A stretch of DNA of 64,000 nucleotides from Streptomyces zagrosensis (GCF_014203645.1 NZ_JACHJL010000016.1:62001-126000), one strand, 5' to 3'. Shown: positions 50,352 through 60,339, counted from the stretch's first letter. Translations and numbers: made by a program. Notes: generated from the sequence alone by a model not told the origin.

Positions 50352-53300
50352 ACGGACACCAACCGCCGATGGCGGCCGTTCCATGTGTAGTGCAGGGTGG
50401 CTACGCCACGCACGAGCGGGTCGCGAAGGCATTCGTAGATCTCCAGCGAGGGAACCTCGGCCCAGTTGCCCATGAGCCGCTCGCTGGTGAGGACGAAGTC
50501 CAAATCCAGGTCCACGAGAATCCGGCCCAGCCGACCGTGGGTGGGCTCGTCCACCTTGGCGAAGGCGTCGTCAAGAAGGATCAGCCGCGGCGCGTGCGGT
50601 GTGGCCTCGCCGAGCGTCGTGAAGTGGGCTGCGGCTGCGGCGAAGAGCACGAGGTAGGACAGTACGCGCTGCTCGCCCTGGCTGAGTCCGGTGCGGCCGG
50701 TGAGCTTACGTTTACGGCCCGGGGCAGCGTCGTCCACCACGAAGGTGTGGAAGCGGAACCAACCTCGGTAGTCCAAAGCCGTGCGCAGGTGGGCGGCGTA
50801 GCCGGCGGACGGATCGGCCCTGCGGGCGTCCTCGACCCGTCGTTGCAGCACCTCGCGAAGCTGCTCGGTCTGCTCGCGGGTGCGCAGCCCGGAGGGGCTG
50901 CGCAGCAACTCGACCGCTGCTCGCACGTCGGCGTCGGCATCGTCGTCAAGCTTCCACTGCAACTCGACACCGAGCCCATGCGAGGTGCGGACGGTCTTGA
51001 GCGTGCCGTTGAGCGCGGCAACCAGGTTCGCCGCGGCGATGACCTGCGTCGATAGATGGTCGCCGAGTTCACCGGCGAGGAACCGCTGGAAGACCTCGCT
51101 CTCCCGCTCGGTCAGCCGACCGCGAGCCACCGCTGCCTGGTCGGCGATCCGCTCCCCGACGAGGGCCACGTCATGGGAACCGTGGTCGTCGAGCAGCCGG
51201 CAAACCTTGATTCCGTCGAGCTCGTCGAGCTGCGCGTCGAAGCCGCCGGCGAGCTGGTCACGCAGCTCGGTGTGTCGGTTGAGGAGCGCCGTATCGGATA
51301 CCTCGCTCTTCGACCGTTCGAGGCGACCGCGTACCGCATCGGCGAGTTCGCGCAGCGCCCGAATCCGGCTGCGGGCATCCGTCAGGGCCTCCTCCGCGGG
51401 GTGCTCGGGAAGCGCCGAGCGCTCCAACCCCACGCCCCGCAGCACCTCGGGCCTGGCGAGCGCACGGCGCAAGGTGCTGCCGGCCGCGATGACGGCGGCT
51501 TCCTGCACCACCAACTGCTCGCGCTGGCTCGCCTCCTGCTCCTCTGCGCGCACCCGCGCATCGTGGAGCGCCTCCAGGGCGCGGCGCGCTTCCGGTAGGG
51601 CCCGTAGGGCGGCGGCGACCCGGTGTTGGGTCTGCGCGTCGCGCCGCAAGATGTCGTCCTCGGCTGAGCCGATCGTTTCCTCAAGCGTGCGCAGGACCTG
51701 CCGAGCGGGGCGCAGCGCGTCCAGGCTGAGCTGGTAGTTGCGCTCCGTCACCAGCCGGTCGTCATGGGCGCGCTCATACGCCGTGCGCTCTGCCCGGTTG
51801 CTGCCGAGGTCCCGCGCTGTGTTGCGGATGGCCCGCATCAGGTGCCCGGTGCCGCTTTGCAGCGCGGCCAGCGCGGCGCGCACCCGCGCAAGGGCGTCGG
51901 GGGTGGTCGGTAGGTCGTGGGCGGTCGCGGTGGCCTCCACCTCACCGCGGGCGGCAACGGCAAGGGTGCGCGCGTCCTCGGCCGCTCGGGCGGCGTGGGC
52001 CGCCTTGCCGGTCAGCGTCCGCACGGCGGACTCGACGTCATCGAGCTGGGACCAGGCGCGCGCCAGCCGCCTGGCGTGCGGAAACTCCCGCACGGCGGTG
52101 CCAAGGGCCCGGCGCCACGCTTCAACTTCCTCCAGCCTTCCGCGCTCGATAACGAGTTGGTGCTCCACTTCCTGCCGTGCGTGTTCCAACTCGGCCAATT
52201 TCCGGCGCCTGGTCTCGGCCCGCACCGCGGCACCCACATACTCGGCACCGTCCTTCGCATGCCGGCCGCGCATGGCGCCGAGCCGCCAACTGCCGTCGTA
52301 GAACACGGTGCTGACCCCCGCGGCTGCCGCGGCCGGTGCAAGCGCGACGGCCCGCAGCACTCGCTCGACCTGCTCCGCTGTGACGGCGCTCGCTGGGTGC
52401 GACACGGGATGCTGCACGGGACGCAGCGCATCGGCGAGCGTGGGCCCGCGTGGCACCGGCAGCATCGGGTCGAGCAGCGTGTCGCGCGTGTGGGCATCGA
52501 GCACAGCGCCGTCCGCCATGACCCAGGCATCCAGCAGACCACTGGCCTCCAACGCCGCTTCCAGGCCGGCTCTTTCGGTGGCAGAGAGCCCTTCGGCGAA
52601 GTCCACCAGTCGAAACAGCGGCGCCCCCGTGCCGGCCGACCGTTCCGCAACGCGATGGTAGGGAACGGGCGGCTGCGGGTCCGTGCGCTGCTCCCACTGA
52701 CTGTGCTGTGTGATGAGCCGGTCCCGCTCGTCGACGAGCCTGCTCACCCCCAGCGCGAGGGCGTCCCGCCGTTGGCCGAGGTCATCGGCGTGCGGGTCCA
52801 AAGCGTCGTGAGCAACCTGCTGCGCCTGCCCATCGACGCTCGCGGGCAAGACGCGGTCCGCGAACGGCGCGTCCAAGGAGGCGTCACACCTGACCGCCTC
52901 CTGGACGGCGTGCAGCGACGGGCAGTGCGGTCCGACGCCGGTGCTCGTACGCTCCGTCCACGCGATCACCTCATGGGCGTACGTCTGGCTCTCCTCGACA
53001 ACGCGGGCCCGGCTGACGACGCGACGTTCGGCCGCATCCTCCACCTCTCCTTCCAGACGCTCCCGTTCGGCGTCCGCGCGCGAAGCATCGGCCTGCGCCG
53101 TACGAGCCGCGGCGGCGAGGCCCTCCACTTCCTGGGCCATGCGCAGGCGGTGCTTCATCACCGACTGCGCGTTCTCCAACCGGCCGCACCACTCGCCCAG
53201 GCCCGAATCGGTGGCCGCCACATCCGGGACGGTCACGCGCCGATGGTGCACGGTCTGTGTCTCATCGGCCGGGCCGGGGAGCTCCAGCTCCGCCGCCCCG

Positions 53301-54592
53301 CACAAATCGCTGTGCTGAAGGGCCACCCCGTCCCCGAGATGGCCCGTGGGCAACCCTGCCCGCTCGGCATCTGACAGCAGTTCCCGGTGCACCGTGGAGA
53401 GCTCACCAAGCCGCTGCCCCAGTCGCTCGGTGCCTTCGGCCAGCCGGTCCGCGGCGCTCTCCTCGGCCCGGTGGGCGCTCAGCACGGAGGAGAAGGCCGT
53501 GTCCGCCGCGGTGTGCAGGGCGGCCACGGTGGCGCGGCGCTCGGACAACTCGGCGAGGCTGCGATACCCCTCGCTGGCGCGGAGCGCTTCTTGCTCGGTC
53601 TGGGCGGCGTCGCGCTCCTCCTGAAAGGCCCGCAGCCTTTCGTCGGCCTCCCTCTCGCCGGTCCGTAGATCGCTGGTGTGCTTGGCGGCGTCGCCGGCCT
53701 CCCGGCGCCGCTGGGCGAGGGTGTCCAACTGCCCGCTCACGCCATCTGATGCCCTCCGCAAGACGCCTACCAGGTAGCCACGGTAGGTGGTGAGGAAGGT
53801 GCGCAGCGCGGTGTCGGTCCGCTCCAGCCGGCCAAGTTCCTCCCGGACGGCGTCCAGATCGTGCAGGCTGCGCGACACCTTTTCTACGGTCTCTTCGTCC
53901 AGTCCCGGCAGCGTCTCGCTGAGCAGGGAAATGAGCCCGCCCGACTCGATGCGATCGCCGACCGTGGGGCGCCGCAGCCGGTGCAAAAGCTGAGTGAGGT
54001 TGCGGTAGCGAGTGGCGTCCGTGATGCCGAACAACTTGCGCGCGACCTGGGTCCGGTGCTGAGCGGGCCGTTCGGTGACGTTGTCCGCGCCGATTCGCTC
54101 CTTGAGCTTGTCCACGGGCAGCGGCCTTCCCCCCTCCACCAGGTGCACATCCGCGCCGATCCGAAGCGGGGTGATGAAGAAGGACGGAACGGCCCTCTTG
54201 GACGTTTTCGATGCCCGGATCGCCGCGCCCAGGGTCAGGAAGTGTTCCGTGCCATCGGCCGCCGTTTTGCGGAACTCGACCCAGAGGTACCCCAGGCGGT
54301 TGGTCTGCTCGAAGCCGTCCAGCATCAGCCACAGGAGCGTGGTGCGGCCCGTACCCGTGGCATCCAGTGCCCGGGAGTCGCCGTCCAGCAGATAGGGCAG
54401 CAGCATCTCCAGCGCCTTGGACTTGCCCGCACCGTTCTTCCCGCGCAGCAGCAACCGGCCGTCGCCGAACGCGAATTCCTGCTCGTCGTACTGCCAGACG
54501 TTGTGCATGCCCGCGCGGTGCAACCGGAAGCGGTGACCGGAAGGCGGGGCCGAACGCGGCAGGGGAACGGCCACGGGCGTATCCGGGCTCAT
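50348..54592 (-). CDS. jetC: Wadjet JetC-like SMC ATPase (TIGR02680)
   Basis: The 1414-residue product has an N-terminal half-ATPase with Walker A GKNGAGKS at 51-58, and long Glu/Arg/Ala-rich coiled coils from about 240 to 1180 interrupted by a hinge-like region near 600-750. The C-terminal half has signature LSQGEQ at about 1303 and Walker B LILLDDAFAKVD near 1337. It is the loop-extruding motor of the complex. Its start overlaps the jetB stop by four bases. Length and motifs are complete, so the gene looks intact. Confidence 0.92.
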   Translation of the reverse strand: MSPDTPVAVPLPRSAPPSGHRFRLHRAGMHNVWQYDEQEFAFGDGRLLLRGKNGAGKSKALEMLLPYLLDGDSRALDATGTGRTTLLWLMLDGFEQTNRLGYLWVEFRKTAADGTEHFLTLGAAIRASKTSKRAVPSFFITPLRIGADVHLVEGGRPLPVDKLKERIGADNVTERPAQHRTQVARKLFGITDATRYRNLTQLLHRLRRPTVGDRIESGGLISLLSETLPGLDEETVEKVSRSLHDLDAVREELGRLERTDTALRTFLTTYRGYLVGVLRRASDGVSGQLDTLAQRRREAGDAAKHTSDLRTGEREADERLRAFQEERDAAQTEQEALRASEGYRSLAELSERRATVAALHTAADTAFSSVLSAHRAEESAADRLAEGTERLGQRLGELSTVHRELLSDAERAGLPTGHLGDGVALQHSDLCGAAELELPGPADETQTVHHRRVTVPDVAATDSGLGEWCGRLENAQSVMKHRLRMAQEVEGLAAAARTAQADASRADAERERLEGEVEDAAERRVVSRARVVEESQTYAHEVIAWTERTSTGVGPHCPSLHAVQEAVRCDASLDAPFADRVLPASVDGQAQQVAHDALDPHADDLGQRRDALALGVSRLVDERDRLITQHSQWEQRTDPQPPVPYHRVAERSAGTGAPLFRLVDFAEGLSATERAGLEAALEASGLLDAWVMADGAVLDAHTRDTLLDPMLPVPRGPTLADALRPVQHPVSHPASAVTAEQVERVLRAVALAPAAAAAGVSTVFYDGSWRLGAMRGRHAKDGAEYVGAAVRAETRRRKLAELEHARQEVEHQLVIERGRLEEVEAWRRALGTAVREFPHARRLARAWSQLDDVESAVRTLTGKAAHAARAAEDARTLAVAARGEVEATATAHDLPTTPDALARVRAALAALQSGTGHLMRAIRNTARDLGSNRAERTAYERAHDDRLVTERNYQLSLDALRPARQVLRTLEETIGSAEDDILRRDAQTQHRVAAALRALPEARRALEALHDARVRAEEQEASQREQLVVQEAAVIAAGSTLRRALARPEVLRGVGLERSALPEHPAEEALTDARSRIRALRELADAVRGRLERSKSEVSDTALLNRHTELRDQLAGGFDAQLDELDGIKVCRLLDDHGSHDVALVGERIADQAAVARGRLTERESEVFQRFLAGELGDHLSTQVIAAANLVAALNGTLKTVRTSHGLGVELQWKLDDDADADVRAAVELLRSPSGLRTREQTEQLREVLQRRVEDARRADPSAGYAAHLRTALDYRGWFRFHTFVVDDAAPGRKRKLTGRTGLSQGEQRVLSYLVLFAAAAAHFTTLGEATPHAPRLILLDDAFAKVDEPTHGRLGRILVDLDLDFVLTSERLMGNWAEVPSLEIYECLRDPLVRGVATLHYTWNGRHRRLVSV

Positions 54593-55914
54593 AGCGGCAA
54601 CTCCTGCTGTGCTGCGGCCTCGGGTCGTGCCCCGGGGGCCTGGTGGACGGTGAGGCGGGTCGCGTAGCGGGCAGCGGCGGCGAGCAGCACCAGACCGCTG
54701 TCCTGGGCGCGTGCCCCGGTGACATCGGTGACGGGGCGGCCGTCGGTGACCTCCTCGTCGTATCCGATGGGCACGCCGTGCCCAGCTGAGCGCAGTGGGC
54801 CGGCGCGGGCCACGAGCCGCATGCGGACCAGAAGGTCGAGCACCGCATCGCGCAGCGCTTCCGGGTCCTCCAGGTACCCCCGCTGCCAGTTGCTGCGCCG
54901 GCCGTACTCCGTGACCAATTCGGCCAGCACCGCCGCCACCACACCCTCCGGCACGGCCACCCCGATCAGCAGCCGGCCACCGGTCGCGGGGTGCCCAGGG
55001 TTCACCGGCCGCAGCCGCTCCACCAGCCGTTCCAGCAGGAGCAGCGCGGCCTGCGCGACGGTTCCCGTACCGGGCAGGTGGAGGTCGGTCACTTCCTCAT
55101 CCGGGTCCACGAGCACCACGCCCTCGGCCCGAATCTCCGCCTCAAGGCCCAGGAGCTCGGAGAACGCCTGGGACTCGCGACGCTGCCGGGTACGCAGCCA
55201 ATCACGCTCGGCGTCGGTCAGCTCATCGAGATAGACGGCAGGTGTCTCCACGAGCATGCGGCGCACATAGGTGCGGGGGCCGCCGAAGCCGGGGTCTGCC
55301 GATCGCCGCACGAGGTCGGCGCCGTCCCGGCTCTGGGCCAACGGCCCGGCTACCACGACACGGGCGACCTCGCGGTCCACCGTGATCAACGCCTCCCCAC
55401 CGTCCTCCTGCGTCACCGTGGCCACGCTGCCCTCGGTCTCGGTGAGCACCCCCCACTCGACCAACTGGCGCAGCGCCGCGGCCAGCGTCCGCTTCTCCGC
55501 TGCTCGACCCGTGCCCTCCAACTCGACACCGGCATCGGCCGCCGCGGCCCTGATGTCGGCGACCAGCCGCGACAGGAGTACCTGCTCGGGGGCGGTCACC
55601 AGGACCGAGAGCGCCAAGGCGAGGCACGCGTAGGTGCGCGGGGTGAACGGCGTGCCGGTGGAACGCTCCAGCCGGTGTCCCGACCCTGGGCCAAGGCCGG
55701 CCTTGAACAGCCGAGCGTAGGAGGTGTCCACCAGCAGCCGGTAGCCGAGCACCTGCTGGAAGTGCTTCCCCAGCCATTCGGCATGCCGTCGAATCAAGGG
55801 GAAGAGCTCCGCGTGTGGGCCGTTGGCCGTCACCAAGGGATGCGCGAGCAGCAGCCGGCCGGCGCTGCGGCGCTCCGCCGCGAGGGCGACATCGTGCGCC
55901 GATGGGAGTGTCAC
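54589..55914 (-). CDS. jetB: Wadjet JetB-like subunit (TIGR02678/DUF2398, MukE-like)
   Basis: The 441-residue product (AERRSAGRLLLAHPLVTANGP..., RRHAEWLGKHFQQVLGYRLLVD) fits the DUF2398 winged-helix family that links the kleisin to the SMC. The GTG start overlaps the jetA stop (GTGA). No enzymatic motif is expected. Confidence 0.88.
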   Translation of the reverse strand: MTLPSAHDVALAAERRSAGRLLLAHPLVTANGPHAELFPLIRRHAEWLGKHFQQVLGYRLLVDTSYARLFKAGLGPGSGHRLERSTGTPFTPRTYACLALALSVLVTAPEQVLLSRLVADIRAAAADAGVELEGTGRAAEKRTLAAALRQLVEWGVLTETEGSVATVTQEDGGEALITVDREVARVVVAGPLAQSRDGADLVRRSADPGFGGPRTYVRRMLVETPAVYLDELTDAERDWLRTRQRRESQAFSELLGLEAEIRAEGVVLVDPDEEVTDLHLPGTGTVAQAALLLLERLVERLRPVNPGHPATGGRLLIGVAVPEGVVAAVLAELVTEYGRRSNWQRGYLEDPEALRDAVLDLLVRMRLVARAGPLRSAGHGVPIGYDEEVTDGRPVTDVTGARAQDSGLVLLAAAARYATRLTVHQAPGARPEAAAQQELPL

Positions 55915-57626
55915 GACGCGCTCACCTTCCTCATGCTCGCTTCCGTGGCACCTTCCGTAGCGCCGCCGCCCGTGCTGTCAGCAGCGCCACCGCTCCTGCT
56001 GTCAGCAGCGCCCTTTGCAGCGCCATCTGTAGTGGCAAGGGTCTCGACGGACAGCTCCAGTTCGTCGAGCAACAGCTCCCCATCTACGGAGTGCAGGGCC
56101 GTCTGGGCACCGGCCAGGTGCCGGACCGTGAGCCCGATGCCCAACTCCGCGTCCTCGCTGTACGCGGCGTCCACGGTGAAGGCATCGGTCTGGCCCGTTT
56201 CGGGGTCAGCGATGCGCCGAAGTTGGGCATTGCCCAAGGCGGTTGCCAGCAGTTCCAGTAACAGGGCGAGGGCAGCAGAGGTGAGCTTGACCTGTGCGAA
56301 GCGCCCGGAGGCGCTGCGCAGTTCGTCCGCTGCGGCTCGCCTGGCCGCAGCCCGGTCGCGCGCGGCCTGCTGGAGCCGTTGCTTTTGCTGTGAGTGATCC
56401 TCTACGGCCGATGCTCGGCCGCGCTGGGCCCGACTGCCCCGTTCGCGCAGCGCCACCGGGACCTCGACCACGGGCCCGGTCCACCAGCTTGTGTACGCGG
56501 GCACTAGCTCATCCGTTGCCGGTGGAACACCCAGATGGCGGGCGCTGTAGAGGCCGAAGGCCGCCACCGCGATGTCATGCGCGTCATCGGGGGCCGCCTC
56601 GTCGAACCAGCGGGCGAGGCGCAGGAGATCCTTGCGCCGCGACATCTCCCCCGAGGCCGACCGCAACATCCGCTTGGCGTTCGCGAGCAGTGACTGAAGC
56701 GCGCGCAACGTGGCGTCGCGTAGCTGATCGACCTGGCTTCCCTGCCCATCGACGTCGGTGAACCAGCCGCGCAGCCCCTCCCAGTCGGCCATTTCACGGC
56801 CTCGGCTGCGCTGCACCCGCACCTCCGGCTGTCCGGCCAGCGCGAGTGATGTTCCCGCAAGTCCGCGGGCGTGCGCATCGAGACGGGCCAACAGGTCAGG
56901 CAGCTGTGGCCACAGGCTGCTGAGCACCGCGGCGATGCGGGGCGCGCGAAAGGTCACCTCCTCCGTGATGGCCTCGACATAGTCCAGGAGTAGTTCCTTG
57001 AAGCCCTGGTACTCGGCGCTGTCCAGGTCGTACCGCGCCAGCACCTGGCCCAGGTATGCGTAGAAGTCCCGAACGGAATCGGCGAACTCGGCGAACTGCA
57101 CGAAGAGCGTGCTGACTCGCTCCAAGGCGTCTTGCGGCGCCATCTCGCCCGGGCCCTGGACCAGGTGCGCAAGTTCGCGAAGCCCGCGCTCCACAAGTGC
57201 CAGCAACTCGCTACTGACCTCGCGTGCTGCGTCCGCGCCGAGCAGGACCTCATCCGCGTCCCGTTGGATGCGCTCACCCAGCTTGGTGAGCTGGTAGCGC
57301 GACCGGGCCCGCTGGTACTCCGTGATGCTCGACGCCTTCACGGTATGGCTGCTGCGCAGCAGATTGCCCCAGTTCACCAACCGCTCCAGCCGGTCCGTCA
57401 GCGTTTCGGCGCTGAGTTGGGCTGCCGAGCTGTCGGAGTCGGTGAGCTGCGCCAGCACGTCGGGTACCGAGAGGTCCGCCAGCAGCGTCCCGCAGAACAC
57501 CCGCATGATCGCCACGTAGTCAAGCCGCTCAGGCGTGCTGAGGTAGCTGTAGGCCGTCAGCCGTTGCCACGCTTGGTCGCGGTCGGCTTGCGGTGACGGC
57601 TCTTGCGGCGATTCCTCCATGCGCAT
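55911..57626 (-). CDS. jetA: Wadjet JetA-like subunit (TIGR02677/DUF2397, MukF-like kleisin)
   Basis: About 571 residues. The N-terminal winged helix has LTAYSYLSTPERLDYVAIMRVF, the middle is helical and kleisin-like (TLFVQFAEFADSVRDFYAYLGQ, LRLARWFDEA), and the tail is Ser/Gly/Ala-rich. It bridges the JetC heads. Start 57626 (MRMEESP) is the first ATG with homology following; the ribosome binding site is weak and an upstream GTG is possible. First gene of jetABCD; the promoter should lie in the repeat-bearing gap 57627-57925. Confidence 0.87.
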   Translation of the reverse strand: MRMEESPQEPSPQADRDQAWQRLTAYSYLSTPERLDYVAIMRVFCGTLLADLSVPDVLAQLTDSDSSAAQLSAETLTDRLERLVNWGNLLRSSHTVKASSITEYQRARSRYQLTKLGERIQRDADEVLLGADAAREVSSELLALVERGLRELAHLVQGPGEMAPQDALERVSTLFVQFAEFADSVRDFYAYLGQVLARYDLDSAEYQGFKELLLDYVEAITEEVTFRAPRIAAVLSSLWPQLPDLLARLDAHARGLAGTSLALAGQPEVRVQRSRGREMADWEGLRGWFTDVDGQGSQVDQLRDATLRALQSLLANAKRMLRSASGEMSRRKDLLRLARWFDEAAPDDAHDIAVAAFGLYSARHLGVPPATDELVPAYTSWWTGPVVEVPVALRERGSRAQRGRASAVEDHSQQKQRLQQAARDRAAARRAAADELRSASGRFAQVKLTSAALALLLELLATALGNAQLRRIADPETGQTDAFTVDAAYSEDAELGIGLTVRHLAGAQTALHSVDGELLLDELELSVETLATTDGAAKGAADSRSGGAADSTGGGATEGATEASMRKVSAS

Positions 57627-57702
57627 GAGAACGAGGTTACGCACCCGCACTGACAGTGACCGGCGCGGTGGGGGCGAAGCGGCGCTGGAAGGCTTGGGCG
57701 GG

Positions 57703-57798
57703 CTGGTGGGGGAGGAGGTGACGGCGCTGGTGGGGGAGGAGGTGACGGCGCTGGTGGGGGAGGAGGTGACGGCGTCGGTGGGGGAGGAGGCGACGGCG
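57703..57798. repeat. Four tandem 24-bp repeats upstream of jetA
   Basis: The unit CTGGTGGGGGAGGAGGTGACGGCG occurs three times exactly and a fourth time with two changes. It lies between jetA and the chitinase gene, where the jetA promoter is expected. The unit is a multiple of three, but the frame it opens has no homology. Confidence 0.9.
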
Positions 57799-57925
57799 CC
57801 GCGAGGTGCGGACGCGAGAGCCGACCCGCGCTGGGACTGGGGGGCGCGGGTCGGCTCGTTCCCGTGGGGACAGGGTGGCGCTGTGCGGGTGGGGCGGGAC
57901 AGCGCGGATACGGGGTCGGTTCGGG

Positions 57926-58999
57926 TCAGCGGCCCTGGAGGGACTTGACGTTGTTGCCGAAGGACCACGATCGGGACCCGTCCCAGTTGATGGACCAGGT
58001 CATCAGGCCCTTGAGGGCGTTGTTGTACTTGTTCCACGCCTGGCTCACCAGGCCCGGCGACATGTAGCCGCCTCCGGCGCCCGGTTGCGCGGGCAGCCCC
58101 GGTACCTGCTTGTCATAGGGCACCTTGATGGTGGTTCCCTGGATGACCAAGCCCTTGTTGAGGCAGTCGGTTTGGGCTGTGAAGCCCGCCACCGTACCGG
58201 CCGAGTAGGAGTCGCCGGAGCAGCCGTACATGCTGCCGTTGTAGTACTGCATGTTCAGCCACCACAGTCGGCCGTTGTCCGCGTACTTCTTCACGATCGG
58301 CAGGTACGCGCCCCAGATCGAGCCGTACACCACGCTGCCGCCGGTGACGTATGCCGTCTCGGGCGCCATCGTCAGGCCGAAGTTGGAAGGCATCTTGGCG
58401 AGTACGCCGTCGATGATGCGGATGAGGTTGGACTGTGAGGGCGAAAGCTGGTTGATGTTGCCGTTGCCGACCAGGCCGGTCTCGATGTCGATGTCGATGC
58501 CGTCGAAGTTGTACTTCTGGAGGATCGGTACCACTGTCTCCACGAAGCGGTCCGCGACCTTGCTGGAACTGAGGTCGATGCCGGCCGCGGCCCCGCCGAT
58601 GGACATCAGCAGCGTGGCGCCGGATGCCTTGGCGTCGCACATCTCGGCCGGCGTGGAGACCTTTACGGTGGCGTCCATTCCGTTCTCCCACAGGACGGTG
58701 CCGTCCGAGCGGATGACCGGGAATGCCGCATTGATCACGTTGTAGCCGTGATCGCGGATGCGCTTGTCGTTGATGGGGACCCAACCGAACGGCGGGTGCA
58801 CGCCGTTGGCTGCCCCGTCCCAGTTCTCCCAGTACCCCTGGAGCACCTTGCCCGTGGGCTTCGATTTGACCGGGCAGGTGTCGGCACGCGGTGTGTCGGG
58901 TGCTGTGCGGGGTGCGTCCGACGCCGCGGCGACCGGCACTTGCGCGGCGAAGGCCAACGCCAGGCCGACTCCCAGCAGGCGTAACGTCCGACCGATCAT
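57926..58999 (-). CDS. Secreted GH18 chitinase
   Basis: The 357-residue product has a signal peptide (MIGRTLRLLGVGLALAFAAQVPVAAA) and a single GH18 catalytic domain. The motif is DGIDIDIE (about 166-173), with the catalytic Glu last; substrate-site segments are LLMSIGGAAAG and MTWSINWDG. There is no chitin-binding or Fn3 domain, as in small ChiC/D-type Streptomyces chitinases. It hydrolyses chitin outside the cell. The upstream region carries the paired chitinase-promoter elements. It ends 300 bases from jetA. Confidence 0.95.
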   Translation of the reverse strand: MIGRTLRLLGVGLALAFAAQVPVAAASDAPRTAPDTPRADTCPVKSKPTGKVLQGYWENWDGAANGVHPPFGWVPINDKRIRDHGYNVINAAFPVIRSDGTVLWENGMDATVKVSTPAEMCDAKASGATLLMSIGGAAAGIDLSSSKVADRFVETVVPILQKYNFDGIDIDIETGLVGNGNINQLSPSQSNLIRIIDGVLAKMPSNFGLTMAPETAYVTGGSVVYGSIWGAYLPIVKKYADNGRLWWLNMQYYNGSMYGCSGDSYSAGTVAGFTAQTDCLNKGLVIQGTTIKVPYDKQVPGLPAQPGAGGGYMSPGLVSQAWNKYNNALKGLMTWSINWDGSRSWSFGNNVKSLQGR

Positions 59000-59221
59000 G
59001 ATGTGCTCCCTTCTGGCCACGGACGCCACGACCGGGTAGGCGCGACGTCCATGGGGGTGCGTCTTCGGGGGGAGTTGGTGGGGCAGCCGGCCGCGGAGGT
59101 GCAGGTCGGCGGCGTTAGATGTGGACATGACAGGTGAGGAAACGCAATGGGGGGCACGCGTACCTCCTCAACCGGGCAGGCCAACGGGGGGCATGGATGT
59201 GTGGTGCGCCACACGGTAAGT

Positions 59222-59254
59222 TGGTCCAGACCTGTCGTCAAGAGGTCTGGACCA
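59222..59254. promoter_or_regulatory. Paired chitinase-promoter repeats (chi boxes/DasR-like)
   Basis: TGGTCCAGACCT and its exact complement AGGTCTGGACCA are nine bases apart, about 220-255 bases before the chitinase start. The 12-base unit is the element known from Streptomyces chitinase promoters (GGTC-YAGACC), which gives chitin induction and glucose repression and resembles the DasR site TGGTCTAGACCA. Confidence 0.75.
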
Positions 59255-59276
59255 GATGAAACTGGCCGCGCATGGC

Positions 59277-59311
59277 GATGCCCCGGCCGGAAGAACTCCG
59301 GCCGGGGCATC
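59277..59311. terminator. Perfect 15-bp hairpin between carboxypeptidase and chitinase genes
   Basis: GATGCCCCGGCCGGA and its complement flank a five-base loop. It probably ends the carboxypeptidase transcript (stop at 59419) and insulates the chitinase promoter. Confidence 0.7.
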
Positions 59312-59418
59312 GGCCGCCATGCCGGGCGGCCCCGAGCGAATCGGCCCGACTACCGGGTGCGGCGCACCTGTTCCAGTGCGCCGGCACCGACCGCGGTGGT
59401 GGAGCCTATCTGCGGGGC

Positions 59419-60339
59419 TTAGTCCTGCTGTGCACTCTTCGGGAGCGCACGCCAGGCGACCTTCGTCTTGGTCTTGAAGGACCAGTCGAGCATCTTCTTC
59501 GCGTCCACGTACCGGTTGGAGTCGTTGAGGAGGACGCCAACGACGGTGCGGTTGCCCTTCGTCGTCGCGAAGACCAGGCAAGGCCCTGCGGCCGTGCCCG
59601 TTCCGGTCTTGACACCGAAGGTGCCCTGGTACGAACCGAGCAGCTTGTTCGTGTTGTACCAGGTGTACGTGCGGCCGTTGGTCGCCTTCTGCTTGGTGCT
59701 CTGCGACTTCACGACCGCCTTGAACGTGCCGTTCTTGATGGCGTGCCGGGTGAGCTTGGCCATCTCGCGCGGCGTCGTGTAGTTGGCGCCCTTGGCCGAG
59801 ATGCCGTCGAACGAGTCGTACTTGGTGTTCTTCAGGCTCAGCGACTTGGCCTTCGCGTTCATCTTGGAGATGAACGACTTCGTCCGGGCTGCCTCGGTGC
59901 TACCCGAGCCGAACGTGTCAGCCAGTGCGTACGCGGCATCGCAACCCGACGGCAGCATCAGCCCGTACAGCAGCTGGCGCACCGTCACCTTGTCGCCCGT
60001 CTTCAGGTCGGCGGTGCTCGCCTTTTCCCTGGCGACGTAGTCGCGGTAGGACTTCTTGACGGTGACCTTCTTGTTGAGGTCCACCTTCTTCGTGTCGAGC
60101 ACCACGACCGCGGTCATGATCTTGGTGGTGCTCGCCATCTGAAGCTTGGTGTCAGCGCCCTTGGCCCACAGCTGCTTGTTGGCGCCGCTGTCGAGCAGGT
60201 ACGCGCCCTTGGCAGTGATGCCCGAAGGCCCGGTAGCCGCCTGAGCGCTGCTCGTCGGTACCACGATGGCCAACGCCGCTGTAGAGGCGATTACCGTCGC
60301 TCCCCACCGGTACATCGCGCGGCCCCCACGTCGTTCCAT
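59419..60339 (-). CDS. D-alanyl-D-alanine carboxypeptidase (S11, DacC-type)
   Basis: The 306-residue product has a signal peptide (ATVIASTAALAIVVPTSSAQA), SxxK in ASTTKIM, an SGC triad position (LPSGCDAAYALAD; most family members have SGN) and KTG in FGVKTGTG. It trims cell-wall pentapeptides on the outer face of the membrane. Lys and Thr content is unusually high. The start at 60339 follows GGAG. The SGC change is conserved in many actinobacterial DacC-like proteins as far as I know, so activity is still likely. Confidence 0.93.
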   Translation of the reverse strand: MERRGGRAMYRWGATVIASTAALAIVVPTSSAQAATGPSGITAKGAYLLDSGANKQLWAKGADTKLQMASTTKIMTAVVVLDTKKVDLNKKVTVKKSYRDYVAREKASTADLKTGDKVTVRQLLYGLMLPSGCDAAYALADTFGSGSTEAARTKSFISKMNAKAKSLSLKNTKYDSFDGISAKGANYTTPREMAKLTRHAIKNGTFKAVVKSQSTKQKATNGRTYTWYNTNKLLGSYQGTFGVKTGTGTAAGPCLVFATTKGNRTVVGVLLNDSNRYVDAKKMLDWSFKTKTKVAWRALPKSAQQD

